64,000 bases of DNA, taken from positions 372,001 to 436,000 of the forward strand of contig NZ_JACHJJ010000001.1 in assembly GCF_014203605.1 (NCBI RefSeq), written 5' to 3'. Below are positions 16,898 to 30,655 of this stretch, in pieces. Position 1 is the stretch's first letter; every line of letters starts with the position of its first letter. Origin of the DNA: Thiemannella venezuelensis (GTDB lineage Bacteria; Actinomycetota; Actinomycetes; Streptosporangiales; Streptosporangiaceae). The notes beneath the pieces were generated by a model that was given only the letters and a program-made list of their open reading frames with translations, had not been told where the DNA came from and ran no database searches. Made by a program: the position numbers and the translations under genes.

Positions 16898-16933
16898 GTC
16901 ACCTTCGGTAGTCCGCCGACTGCCGAAGGTAAC
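16898..16933 (-). promoter_or_regulatory. Long inverted repeat at the start of the secreted-protein gene
   Basis: Two 16-base arms separated by CGCC form an inverted repeat with only two mismatched positions; the core is ACCTTCGG / CCGAAGGT. It ends 6 bases before the GTG at 16891 and immediately precedes the G-rich ribosome binding site. It could be a repressor operator or an RNA hairpin controlling translation. Confidence 0.55.
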
Positions 16934-16973
16934 ATCCAGGGCCTTTCCCGGGGCGCTCTTGACTTTACGCTGG

Positions 16974-19556
<2,583 letters not shown>

Positions 19557-19629
19557 GTACGGAATCCCCCGGATTCGTATGCAGTTGTCGGGCGGACAGC
19601 GGCTGGTGGCCTGCCCGGCGCACGGCCGG

Positions 19630-19977
19630 TCAGGCAGGCGGCAACTGGTAGCGGATCAGGGCGCGGATCGTGGCCATCTCGGCCCGGAGCCGGTGGTTCT
19701 CCTCGCGCAGGCGCAGGGTCTCGGTCTCCAGCGACAGGATCCGCTTGATGCCCGCGAGGTTGATGCCCTCCTCCTGGGAGAGCCGCTGGACCTCGCGGAG
19801 CATCACGATGTCGCGGGTGGAGTAGAGCCGCCCGCGCCCGGCCGTACGGCCCGGGCTGACCAGGCCGAGACGGTCGTACTGCCTCAGGGTCTGCGGGTGC
19901 AGCCCGGAGAGCTGGGCGGCGACCGAGATCACGTAGACCGGGGTGTCGTCCGACAGATCGAAGTAGTTGGCTTCCAT
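19630..19977 (-). CDS. hspR: Heat-shock repressor HspR (MerR family)
   Basis: A 115-residue MerR-type repressor with the winged HTH in [20 protein letters not shown] and the [12 protein letters not shown] wing, followed by a dimerisation helix. HspR binds HAIR repeats with DnaK as co-repressor and turns off dnaK and clpB after heat shock. It starts 3 bases after dnaJ stops, so it is made together with its likely co-repressor. Two HAIR sites lie before dnaK. Confidence 0.95.
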   Translation of the reverse strand: MEANYFDLSDDTPVYVISVAAQLSGLHPQTLRQYDRLGLVSPGRTAGRGRLYSTRDIVMLREVQRLSQEEGINLAGIKRILSLETETLRLREENHRLRAEMATIRALIRYQLPPA

Positions 19978-19980
19978 CGG

Positions 19981-21174
19981 CTACTCGCTTCTGGCCTGTT
20001 GGATCAGCTCGGCCCTCGGGTCACCGCCCGCGGTGGCGTCGCGGAAGTCCTCCAACGCGCCGCGCGCCTTGTCGTCGAGGCGCTGGGGCACCAGCACCTC
20101 GACCGTGGCGAGCAGGTCGCCCTTGGTGCCGTCCTTGCGGGTCACGCCGCGGCCCCGCACCCGGAAGGTGCGGCCGTTCGGGGTGCCCTCGGGGATGCGC
20201 AGCGTCACCGGCATGCCCTTGAGGATCGGCACCTTGATCTCGGCGCCGAGCGCGGCCTCGGCGAAGGTGACCGGGACGGTGATCGTCAGGTTCTCGCCGG
20301 AGCGGCCGAAGACCGCGTGCGGCTTGACGTGGATCTGGACGTACAGGTCGCCCGCGGGGCCGCCGTTCTCGCCCGGCGCGCCCTTGGCCTTGAGCTTGAT
20401 GCGCTGGCCGTCGCCGACCCCGGCGGGGATGCGCGCCTGGATGGTGCGGGTGCTCTTGCCGCGCCCGCTCCCCTCGCACACCGGGCAGGGGTCGTCCACC
20501 AGCAGGCCGCGGCCCTTGCAGTCGCGGCACGGTTCGGAGAAGGCGAAGTTGCCCAGGTTCCGGCTGGCCGCGCCGGTGCCCTCGCAGGTCGGGCAGACCC
20601 GCGGGGTGGTTCCGGCCTTGGCGCCGGTGCCGGAGCACACCGTACAGGCCGAGGAACTGGTCAGCCGGAGCGAGACGGTGGCGCCCTCCACCGCTTCGGT
20701 GAAGGAGAGCGTGACCTCGGACTCGATGTCCTGGCCGCGCCGCGCCCGGGCGGTGGTCCCGCCCGTGCGTCCCGCGCCGCCCCGGTTGAACAGGCCGCCG
20801 AAGATGTCGCCGATGCGATCCCCGGCGCCCGGCTGCTGCCCGGTGCCGCCGAACAGGTCCCCGAAGTCGAAGGGGAACCCGCCGCCGCGGGGAGCCCCCC
20901 CGGCTCCCGCGTAACCGCCGAGTCCCGAGCCGAACAGGGTCCGCGCCTCGTCGTACTCCTTGCGGCGCTTGGTGTCGGACAGGACGTCGTAGGCCTCGGA
21001 GACCTCCTTGAACTTCGCCGTGCTCTCAGAGTTGCCCGAGTCCCCGGGATTGGCATCCGGATGGTACTGCCTGGCCAGCTTCCGGTACGCCTTCTTGATC
21101 TCTTCGGCGGTGGCGGACTTGGGCACACCAAGGACGGCGTAGTAGTCCTTCTCCAGGTAGTCCTTGGTGCTCAT
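19981..21174 (-). CDS. dnaJ: Chaperone protein DnaJ
   Basis: A 397-residue type I J-protein. The J domain has the HPD motif near residue 37 (YHPDAN). A Gly-rich region follows, then four CxxCxGxG zinc-binding repeats (CSGTGAK..., [24 protein letters not shown]; about 175-240) and the substrate-binding C-terminus. It stimulates DnaK ATPase. ATG 21174 follows GAAGGAAG. It lies 30 bases downstream of grpE. Confidence 0.96.
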   Translation of the reverse strand: MSTKDYLEKDYYAVLGVPKSATAEEIKKAYRKLARQYHPDANPGDSGNSESTAKFKEVSEAYDVLSDTKRRKEYDEARTLFGSGLGGYAGAGGAPRGGGFPFDFGDLFGGTGQQPGAGDRIGDIFGGLFNRGGAGRTGGTTARARRGQDIESEVTLSFTEAVEGATVSLRLTSSSACTVCSGTGAKAGTTPRVCPTCEGTGAASRNLGNFAFSEPCRDCKGRGLLVDDPCPVCEGSGRGKSTRTIQARIPAGVGDGQRIKLKAKGAPGENGGPAGDLYVQIHVKPHAVFGRSGENLTITVPVTFAEAALGAEIKVPILKGMPVTLRIPEGTPNGRTFRVRGRGVTRKDGTKGDLLATVEVLVPQRLDDKARGALEDFRDATAGGDPRAELIQQARSE

Positions 21175-21204
21175 CTATCTTCCTTCGTGAAAGGGCGGGA
21201 CGGA

Positions 21205-23963
<2,759 letters not shown>

Positions 23964-24440
23964 TCAGCGCTTCGCGCCGTCCACGATCTTGCGCCCGCCG
24001 AGGGGCTTCTTGAGCTTGACGGTCGTCACCTTCTGGATGGCGATCTCGATGCAGACGGCGTTCTTGACCTTGCTGCTCGGGCCCTCCCAGAGGGTGACGG
24101 TCACCTTCTTGGACGTCTCCTTCACGGTGACGCGGTCGAGGACGTTGCAGGGCTCCACCCCGGACCACCAGACGACCCGCAGGCTCCGGCGGTCCTTGGC
24201 GGGCGTGGCCTTCAGCCAGCGGACCTTGCGGGGGCCGTCGGCGTCGCCCGTCGGCTTGGTCGGCCTCGGGCCCTGGGTGGGCTCGACCTTCGGCGGGACG
24301 GTGTGGCTCACCGGCTGCGAAGGGCCGTTCTCCGCCGTCGCGGAACTCGGACCGGTGCTCGAACCGGTGACGGCCCCGGTCCCGCAGCCCATGGCCAGAA
24401 GCAGGGTCCCCGTCGCAAGCGGGGTCGCGATCCTACGCAT
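23964..24440 (-). CDS. Putative lipoprotein of unknown function
   Basis: A 158-residue exported protein. The signal ends in a lipobox-like LAMGC, followed by a Ser/Thr/Pro-rich linker and a C-terminal domain of beta character (VRWLKATPAKDRRSLRVVWW ... VTVTLWEG) with two Cys that may pair. The ATG at 24440 follows AGGGG; longer in-frame starts would bury the signal. The family is not recognised. Confidence 0.7.
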   Translation of the reverse strand: MRRIATPLATGTLLLAMGCGTGAVTGSSTGPSSATAENGPSQPVSHTVPPKVEPTQGPRPTKPTGDADGPRKVRWLKATPAKDRRSLRVVWWSGVEPCNVLDRVTVKETSKKVTVTLWEGPSSKVKNAVCIEIAIQKVTTVKLKKPLGGRKIVDGAKR

Positions 24441-24983
24441 ACCCCTAAGACGGATCGGCCCCCGGGACGGTTCAGGGGGTGCTGGTAAGAAGCGTCTCAT
24501 GAGCCCAGAACGGCGTTGATCTCGCTGGGACTTGCCTGGTCGATGCTGCGTGGTCATGAACCGCTCGCTGGCGTGACCTGGGTGCCGCTCCAGCCCGGCC
24601 CGGTTGTGCCCGAGCCCGCAGACCGGTCAGGCGCGCAGCCGCTCCAGACGGCGGCTGATCTTCGTGCTCCCCCAGGCCGAGCGCACCCCCCGCACCGCGA
24701 GGTCGTAGCGCTCGATCCACACGCCGAGATCGTCGTCAGCCGGGTCGAGCCCGCCGGACGGGCCGACGACCTTTCGTGAAGTGATTTTGCGGCGGTCCTG
24801 CCCTTCGGAGGGAACTCCCGAGCTGGGTTTCTGGGAGGACACGAGACCAGATTACTTCGCAGAAGAGCCGTTTCCTGAAGCGAACCGTCGGCGTCCAGGA
24901 GGCGTCTAACAGACGATGTCGCGTACAGAGGTCCGGCAGCACCTCCGAGGAGAGCGCCGGCACCCCCGGAGAAGGGCAAGCGT
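24441..24983. other. 543-base gap before the second kinase gene
   Basis: Apart from the uncertain 71-residue minus-strand gene at 24627-24842, I see no convincing gene, repeat or terminator here. Base composition is lower in GC than the neighbours, as in the adjacent kinase gene. Confidence 0.4.
24627..24842 (-). CDS. Possible small protein (71 aa)
   Basis: A 71-residue frame ending in a plausible helical segment (IERYDLAVRGVRSAWGSTK). GTG 24842 has TAATCT (24849-24854) exactly 6 bases upstream, as in other apparently leaderless genes of this window. No family is recognised and it may not be translated. Confidence 0.4.
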   Translation of the reverse strand: MSSQKPSSGVPSEGQDRRKITSRKVVGPSGGLDPADDDLGVWIERYDLAVRGVRSAWGSTKISRRLERLRA

Positions 24984-26993
24984 ATGGAGCCAGGGGTGGT
25001 GCTGGCCGAGCGCTACCAGATGGCGCGACGGCTCGGCGAAGGCGGTATGGGTGAGGTATGGCTCGCCGAAGACCTGCGACTGCGACGGCGAGTCGCGGTG
25101 AAGATCGTGCTGTCGTACCTGGGGGCCGAGCCGATGCGGGCGATTCGGCTGCGCCGGGAGGCCGAAAGCGCCGCCCACCTGCAGCATCCGGGGATCACCG
25201 TGGTGCACGATGTCGGTGAGCACGAGGGACACCCGTTCTTTGTGATGGAACTCCTGGACGGCATCGATCTGGCCACCCTGCTTGCCGGTAGTCCCGGCGG
25301 CCTGCCCGTCGATCGGGTGATGGCGCTGGGCGCCGAGATCGCCGGTGCATTGGCCTATGCCCATCGCAAGGGGGTGGTGCATCGCGACATCAAGCCCGCG
25401 AACCTGATGGAGCTGGCTGAGGGCGGGGTGAAGATCTGCGACTTCGGGATCTCCCGTTATGCCGAGGCCACCAAGGGACCGACCTCATCCGGTCAGCCGA
25501 TCGGCACCTATACATACATGGCGCCCGAGCTTTTCAAGGGAGAGCCCGCAGACGAACGCTCGGACGTCTATTCCTTCGGCTGCACTCTGTACGCCCTGCT
25601 GACCGGGCGCCCGCCGTTCACCGCCTCCACGCCCGCCCCAGTGATCAACAGGCACCTGAATGACGCCCCGGTCGGCCTCAGCGAAGCCCGGGCCGAGATC
25701 CCCGTGGAACTCGACGAACTTGTGCTACGGCTCCTAGCGAAAAATCCCGCCGAACGGCCGACACTCGATGAGGTCGTACACCGACTGCGGACACTGACTC
25801 GCGCGGCAACCGCACAGTCCTCAGCCGACTCCCGATCGAAGCCGGGTACGTCCCCATCTGCCGGATCGACCGGCCGGACTGCATCTGGTGCCGAGATCCG
25901 CGCCGTACACGGCGGTACGGCGTCAGACCCCGCCTCATCGCAGACCGCGCAGCATCGCGAGCCGTTGAAGTCGCCCCATCCCAACCGCCGGACGGTACTG
26001 GCCGGCGGTCTTGCCACTCTCGCCGTCATTCCTGCTGGACTATGGGTGCGCAGCGCCATCTGGCCTCCGGACGTTAGCATCGCGCGTCTCACCGGCCATG
26101 CTCATCCCGTTACGTGTCTGGCGTTCAGCCCGGATGGCCGGATGCTGGCCAGCGCGGCACGTCCCGCTGTCAGCGATGCGCGAGCCGACGGCGTCTGGTT
26201 GTGGGACGTGGCGTCCCGGAAGAAGATCGCAATTCTCGATACCGGCAGCCCCTACATTGCTTCTGCGGCCTTCAGCCCGGACGGCCGTACCCTGGCCACC
26301 GTCGGCAGCGAAACCTTCGACGCGTCGTACTCCACCCAGCTATGGGATGTGGGCTCGCGAAAGAAGACCGCCACGCTCGGTGATGACGTTCATGCGGTGG
26401 CGTTCAGCCCGGATGGCAAGATCCTCGCCGGTTACGGCAGGACCGGTGAGACCGGCCCAGAGGGCTGGCCTCGCTATGCGATCATGCTGTGGGATGCGGC
26501 CTCCCGAAAGAAGATCACCACCTGGGGAGCCGGCGTATCCGTGGACGAGCTGGCGTATAGCCCAAACGGCAGGCTCCTGGCGGTCCGGGGCACCGGCGGG
26601 GTCGGGATTCCCCTGTGGGATGTGGTTTCCCGGCAGAAGATCGCCGTCCTCGGAGGCACAGGAGAGTATCACCAGGTGACGTTCAGCCCGGACGGCAAGA
26701 TCCTCGCTGCCGCGGCTGAAGGCGGCCAGGCCGTGTTGTGGGATGTGGCTTCCCGAAAGGAGATCGCCAGCCTCAGCAAAGTACTCGGCATGGCGTTCAG
26801 TCCTGACAGCCGGACGCTGGCCGTATGCGGCTGGAGCGCAGACGTCCGACTCTGGGATGTGGCTTCTCGCGATACCAGGGCATCCCTCACCGGCCGTAGC
26901 GATGGTGCGCTCTCAGTGGCATTCAGTCCGGGCGGCGAGATCCTGGCCAGCGGCGGCGACGATCACACGATTCGGCTGTGGCGCCCACTCTGA
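24984..26993 (+). CDS. Ser/Thr protein kinase with C-terminal WD40 repeats (second copy type)
   Basis: A 669-residue kinase. The kinase domain has the glycine loop LGEGGMGEVW, VAVKI, HRDIKPAN near residue 132 and CDFGISR near 152. A Ser/Thr-rich linker leads to one membrane helix near 337-355 (TVLAGGLATLAVIPAGLWV). About seven WD40-type repeats follow, each with the phrase FSPDGK/R and a LWDVASRKK end. The repeats are much more alike at DNA level than in the first kinase, which suggests recent internal duplication. ATG 24984 follows GGAGAAGGG. GC is lower than average, so recent acquisition is possible. Confidence 0.9.
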   Translation: MEPGVVLAERYQMARRLGEGGMGEVWLAEDLRLRRRVAVKIVLSYLGAEPMRAIRLRREAESAAHLQHPGITVVHDVGEHEGHPFFVMELLDGIDLATLLAGSPGGLPVDRVMALGAEIAGALAYAHRKGVVHRDIKPANLMELAEGGVKICDFGISRYAEATKGPTSSGQPIGTYTYMAPELFKGEPADERSDVYSFGCTLYALLTGRPPFTASTPAPVINRHLNDAPVGLSEARAEIPVELDELVLRLLAKNPAERPTLDEVVHRLRTLTRAATAQSSADSRSKPGTSPSAGSTGRTASGAEIRAVHGGTASDPASSQTAQHREPLKSPHPNRRTVLAGGLATLAVIPAGLWVRSAIWPPDVSIARLTGHAHPVTCLAFSPDGRMLASAARPAVSDARADGVWLWDVASRKKIAILDTGSPYIASAAFSPDGRTLATVGSETFDASYSTQLWDVGSRKKTATLGDDVHAVAFSPDGKILAGYGRTGETGPEGWPRYAIMLWDAASRKKITTWGAGVSVDELAYSPNGRLLAVRGTGGVGIPLWDVVSRQKIAVLGGTGEYHQVTFSPDGKILAAAAEGGQAVLWDVASRKEIASLSKVLGMAFSPDSRTLAVCGWSADVRLWDVASRDTRASLTGRSDGALSVAFSPGGEILASGGDDHTIRLWRPL

Positions 26994-27224
26994 CCCCACC
27001 ACAGGGGCGAGCCTCTCCCGTCGCACAGGGCAGGCCGCTGGGCCGGGGCGCTTCGGGCCACACCCTGATGCAAGACCTCCATCCTGGTCGGCGGGCATGC
27101 ACCAAGATCAATTAGGTCTGGGGTGCCAAGGCTCGTGGGTGCTGCACCTGCCGACGGCGCCAGGCGTCCCAGTCCGGCGGCGTGGGCGTTCCCGGCGTGG
27201 CGAATGGCGGTCAGGAGCCGTACC

Positions 27225-27296
27225 GGGGCGGGGGATCTGGAAGAGGCGTTCCTGCGGCTCATCGCGGAACGCGAGAAAGCGGGCGGACGGCTGTGA
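27225..27296 (+). pseudogene. C-terminal remnant of an ABC transporter ATPase
   Basis: The last 20 codons before the TGA at 27294 read DLEEAFLRLIAEREKAGGRL, the usual end of ABC-2 type ATPases (DLEEVFLRLT-like). Nothing upstream in this frame looks like Walker or signature motifs, so only the tail is left. Confidence 0.55.
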
Positions 27297-27312
27297 GCAG
27301 GAGTGAACCCGA

Positions 27313-27371
27313 CGCAGCGAGTGGAGCGGTCCGCGAGGGACGAGTGGCCCGCGCAGCGAATGAGGAGCGGT
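27313..27371 (+). repeat. Near-direct repeat CGCAGCGAGTGGAGCGGT
   Basis: CGCAGCGAGTGGAGCGGT (27313-27330) and CGCAGCGAATGAGGAGCGGT (27352-27371) lie between the ATPase remnant and the permease remnant. They resemble each other at all but a few positions. Confidence 0.45.
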
Positions 27372-27379
27372 GAACGACC

Positions 27380-27617
27380 ATGAGTACCGTGATCACCCTT
27401 GCCACGGCGAGGCGCATCCTGACCCAGCTCAGGCATGACCGGCGCACGGTCGCGATGATGGTCCTGGTCCCGACGCTGGTGATGGTCCTGCTGTACTACG
27501 TGATCGGCGACCAGCGGTCGTTCGACGCCTGGACGCCGGTGCTGCTGTGCGTCTTCCCCTTCCTGGTGATGTTCCCTGGTCACCTCGATCGCCACCCTCC
27601 GCAGGCGGACGCCGTAG
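27380..27617 (+). pseudogene. Truncated ABC-2 type permease
   Basis: ATG 27380 opens a permease N-terminus: a basic start, then two membrane helices (VAMMVLVPTLVMVLLYYVI and VLLCVFPFLVMF). At TTCCCTGG near 27570 the frame shifts by one base; reading without the extra C continues as LVTSIATLRRRTP, the expected next segment of this family, then meets TAG at 27615. The remaining four helices are missing and vapBC follows at once. Confidence 0.7.
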
Positions 27618-27620
27618 CCG

Positions 27621-28031
27621 TCAGGGAATCCGGATGTCGCGTTGCCGGACCTCGGTCATGACCGCCGAGGCCGTGACGAAGTCGTTGCCGACGTGCAGCA
27701 CCGTGAGCCCGTGGTGGACGGCGGTGGCGCACAGGAGGAGATCGATCGCTCCCGCCGAGCGGTGCCGTCCCTTCAAAGTGAGTTTGTACTGGGCGTTCTC
27801 GACCCAGCGCCATGCGTTCTTGGGGACGGCGGCGAGCTGACAGAGATCGTTCAGCTCCGTCTCCAACTCGTCGCGGTGCGCGGGACCGGTCGCCGAGTGG
27901 AGGAACTCCGTGCGGGTGGGCTCGCAGATGCTCAACGCCCTGGAGGTGATGCGGTCGGCCCACGCCTCCTGCGTCTCGGGCGTGCGGAGCAAGTGCCACA
28001 GCGCGGAAGTGTCGATGAGGTATCCCGTCAA
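27621..28031 (-). CDS. vapC: VapC-type toxin (PIN-domain RNase)
   Basis: A 136-residue PIN domain protein with the acidic active-site residues visible in LIDTSAL (Asp 6), EPTRTEFL (Glu), AIDLLLCATA and the C-terminal VGNDFV. It likely cleaves RNA. It begins with TTG at 28031, overlapping the TGA of the antitoxin gene by four bases (TTGA), with AAGGA upstream. Confidence 0.88.
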   Translation of the reverse strand: MTGYLIDTSALWHLLRTPETQEAWADRITSRALSICEPTRTEFLHSATGPAHRDELETELNDLCQLAAVPKNAWRWVENAQYKLTLKGRHRSAGAIDLLLCATAVHHGLTVLHVGNDFVTASAVMTEVRQRDIRIP

Positions 28032-28261
28032 GAGAAGGCGTCCTTCCGCGCCTGCTTCGCCCTCTCATGGGCCGCGACGGCTTCGTCGAACTCTCCGCGT
28101 GCCGCGCGGGCGGAGAGTTTCTCAAGCGCCTCGATGCGCTTGACGCGGGCGACATACTCCCGCAGGGCCGCGTTCACGGTGTCCTTCTTCGTGGTGGTGC
28201 CCAGCATGCGCATGGCCTCAGCGAGGGCTTCGTCATCGATGTCGATCTGGGTGACGGTCAT
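28028..28261 (-). CDS. vapB: VapB-type antitoxin
   Basis: A 77-residue antitoxin of the MazE/VapB2 kind. The N-terminus is a ribbon-helix-helix (TVTQIDIDDEALAEAMRML) and the C-terminus a charged helix that should wrap the toxin. ATG 28261 follows GGAGGGGG. It is co-transcribed with vapC and probably autoregulates. Confidence 0.85.
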   Translation of the reverse strand: MTVTQIDIDDEALAEAMRMLGTTTKKDTVNAALREYVARVKRIEALEKLSARAARGEFDEAVAAHERAKQARKDAFS

Positions 28262-28289
28262 GTCCCCCTCCAATGTTGGTCGGCACTAA

Positions 28290-28316
28290 ATTCAACGTAC
28301 GTGACCATTATTGAAT
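28290..28316 (-). promoter_or_regulatory. Candidate VapBC operator
   Basis: ATTCAA (28290-28295) and TTGAAT (28311-28316) form an inverted repeat around the palindrome ACGTACGT (28295-28302), 29 bases upstream of vapB. The AT-rich promoter region lies here. Confidence 0.45.
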
Positions 28317-28397
28317 GAGGGGGTGACGCGTCTCCGCCGGGGACGAACGCACCTCGTAAGCTGGTCCTCCTCCATCCCCTAGGCAAGGTGTGTCGAC

Positions 28398-29192
28398 ATG
28401 ATCGCGATTCTCGGGACCGGCAAGATGGGCGAGGCGCTGCTGTCCGGGCTGCTCCGGGCCGGGTTCAAGCCGGGTGACGTGATCGCGACCGCGCGCCGCG
28501 CCGATCGGGCCGAGGCGCTGCGGGAGCGGTACGGCGTGCGGGTGCTGTCCAACCCCGAGGCCGCCAAGGAGGCCGGGACGATCATCCTCGCGGTCAAGCC
28601 GCAGGACATGGCCTCGCTGCTGGCCGAGGTCGCGCCGCACATCGCCGAGGACCGCCTGGTGATCTCGGCCGCGGCCGGCATCACGACCGCCTTCGTGGAG
28701 TCGCACCTGCCCGGGGAGGTCCCGGTGGTCCGGGTGATGTCCAACACGCCGATCCGGTTCGACGAGGCGATGAGCGTGATCTCGGCCGGCGCGTACGCCG
28801 GGGAGGAGCACCTGCGGCGCACCGAGGACCTGCTGAAGCCGGTCGGCAAGGTGCTGCGCATCCCCGAGTCCCAGCAGGACGCGGCCACCGCGCTCTCCGG
28901 CAGCGGCCCGGCCTACTTCTTCTACCTGGTCGAGGCCATGGTGGACGCGGGCATCCTGCTCGGCATGCCGCGCGCCGCCGCCCTCGACATGGTCACCCAG
29001 TCGATCGTCGGCGCCGCCGTCATGCTCCGCGACTCGGGTGAGCACCCGGTCATCCTGCGCGAGGCCGTCACCTCCCCGGGCGGGACCACCATCGCGGCCA
29101 TCGCCGAGCTGGAGCGGCACAGCGTGCGGGCCGCCTTCCTGGCCGCCATCGAGGCCGCCCGGGACCGGGGCCGCCAGCTCGCCGAGGGCTGA
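28398..29192 (+). CDS. proC: Pyrroline-5-carboxylate reductase
   Basis: A 264-residue NAD(P)H enzyme that makes proline from pyrroline-5-carboxylate. It has the Rossmann motif ILGTGKMGEALLSGLL, the family phrase AVKPQDM and the signature GSGPAYFFYLVEAM ... REAVTSPGGTTIAAI. Length and start (ATG 28398, AAGGTG upstream) are normal. In Mycobacterium proC begins the same gene order (HTH, bS22, SDR, acyltransferase) that is met here from 38357 on; about 9 kb of other genes have come in between. Confidence 0.95.
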   Translation: MIAILGTGKMGEALLSGLLRAGFKPGDVIATARRADRAEALRERYGVRVLSNPEAAKEAGTIILAVKPQDMASLLAEVAPHIAEDRLVISAAAGITTAFVESHLPGEVPVVRVMSNTPIRFDEAMSVISAGAYAGEEHLRRTEDLLKPVGKVLRIPESQQDAATALSGSGPAYFFYLVEAMVDAGILLGMPRAAALDMVTQSIVGAAVMLRDSGEHPVILREAVTSPGGTTIAAIAELERHSVRAAFLAAIEAARDRGRQLAEG

Positions 29193-29246
29193 GCCCGCGG
29201 CCGCCGCCGAGCCTGGACCGGGCGCGGCGGCGGGGACATAATATTT

Positions 29247-29259
29247 AGGAAACCTTCCT
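29247..29259. promoter_or_regulatory. Inverted repeat AGGAA-ACC-TTCCT before the MFS gene
   Basis: The repeat sits in an AT-rich stretch (about 29240-29272), 48 bases upstream of the MFS start. It has the size of a repressor half-site pair. Confidence 0.45.
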
Positions 29260-29307
29260 GTTTTAAGGCATCATTTCCGTCGGAGCCGAGACGGAAAGAG
29301 GGCCAAG

Positions 29308-30552
29308 GTGTCGCAGGCCGTACGAGCGGATGAGCAGGCGCAGCGGACGGGGCCCGCGGTCTGGTCGAGGGACTTCACGCTCTTCTTCACCGCGCGCTCC
29401 GTCTCGATGCTGGGCGCCGCGATGATCCCGCTCGCGACCGCGCTCGCGGTGAAGGGGCTGGGCTACGGCGCCACCGGCGTCGGACTGGCGCTGGCCGCGT
29501 GGATGGGGCCGTTCGCGGTGCTCATCCTCTTCGGCGGGGTGTTCGCCGACAGGTTCACGCCGCGCCGCATGATGATCGGCGCCGACGTGGTCAGGACCGT
29601 CACCCAGGGCGGTCTCGCGGCGCTGTACATCTTCACCCACCCGCCGCTCTGGCAGATCCTGGTCCTGTCGGCCGTCAGCGGCACGGCCGCGGCCATGTAC
29701 CAGCCCGGCGTGTCCAGCACCGTCCCCCGCGTGGCCCGGGACGTGCAGAAGGGCAACGCCACCCTGCGCGTCTCCGAATCGATCATGATGTTGATGGGCC
29801 CGGCGGTCGCGGGCGGCATCATCGCGGCCTCCGGAGCCGGGGCGGTCTTCGCGATCGAGGCCGCGGGCTTCGCGGTCAGCGCCCTCTGCCTCCTGGCGCT
29901 CCGCCTGCCCCCGCTCCCGGCCGGGGCCGCCGCGGCCGAGGAGTCGATGTGGCGCAACCTGCGCGGCGGCTGGCACGAGTTCCGCTCCCGGACCTGGATG
30001 TGGAGCGTGATCCTCATCTGGGTGGTCTTCGGCGTCACGCTGTTCGGGCCGATCATCCCGCTCGGCGCGGTGCTCGTCAGCGAGGACCTCGGTGAGGCCG
30101 CCTACGGCCTGATCCTGTCCGCCTCCGGGGCGGGCACCATCGTCGGCGGCCTGGTCGCGATGCGGGTCCGGCCGGGCAGGCCGCTCGCGGCCGGGGCGGT
30201 CGCCCTGTTCGGCATGGCGCTGGAGCCGCTGTCCATCGCCACCGCGATGCCGCTGGAGGCCGTCATGGCCGCCCACGTGGTCGGCGGCACGGGGTGGGCG
30301 TTCTGGTCGGTCATGTGGGCCACCAGCATCCAGACCCAGGTGCCGCCGGAGGCGCTCAACCGGGTCACCGCCTACGAGGTCGGCGGATCGACCATGGCCG
30401 TCCCGGTCGGCCAGGCGATCGCCGGCCCGATGGCCGCGCTGGTCGGCGCCCGCGAGATGCTGGTCGTCTCCTCGGTCGTGGCGGTGTGCGGCTGCACCTG
30501 CCTGCTCCTGATCCCGGCGGTCCGGCGCCTGCGGAGGGTCGCGATCGCCTGA
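29308..30552 (+). CDS. MFS transporter (drug exporter-like)
   Basis: A 414-residue membrane protein with about 12 helices. It carries the loop motif GGVFADRFTPRRMMI between helices 2 and 3, and an MFS_3/enterobactin-exporter-like pattern. It is probably an efflux carrier of unknown substrate. GTG 29308 has only a weak AAGAGGG upstream. Its promoter region holds a small palindrome. Confidence 0.85.
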   Translation: MSQAVRADEQAQRTGPAVWSRDFTLFFTARSVSMLGAAMIPLATALAVKGLGYGATGVGLALAAWMGPFAVLILFGGVFADRFTPRRMMIGADVVRTVTQGGLAALYIFTHPPLWQILVLSAVSGTAAAMYQPGVSSTVPRVARDVQKGNATLRVSESIMMLMGPAVAGGIIAASGAGAVFAIEAAGFAVSALCLLALRLPPLPAGAAAAEESMWRNLRGGWHEFRSRTWMWSVILIWVVFGVTLFGPIIPLGAVLVSEDLGEAAYGLILSASGAGTIVGGLVAMRVRPGRPLAAGAVALFGMALEPLSIATAMPLEAVMAAHVVGGTGWAFWSVMWATSIQTQVPPEALNRVTAYEVGGSTMAVPVGQAIAGPMAALVGAREMLVVSSVVAVCGCTCLLLIPAVRRLRRVAIA

Positions 30553-30655
30553 CGCGGGCACGGCCGGGAAGCCGGGACCTCCGCGCCGCGGGCCGGGGAG
30601 GCCATACTGACCCGATTCCCCGCGAGGGGATCACCGTCCTCCTACGATGGGTCGT

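Noticed and set aside
26994-27224. Possible fuller ATPase upstream of the 20-codon remnant
   Set aside because: No Walker A, signature or Walker B motif appears in any frame of this stretch, so only the tail was called.
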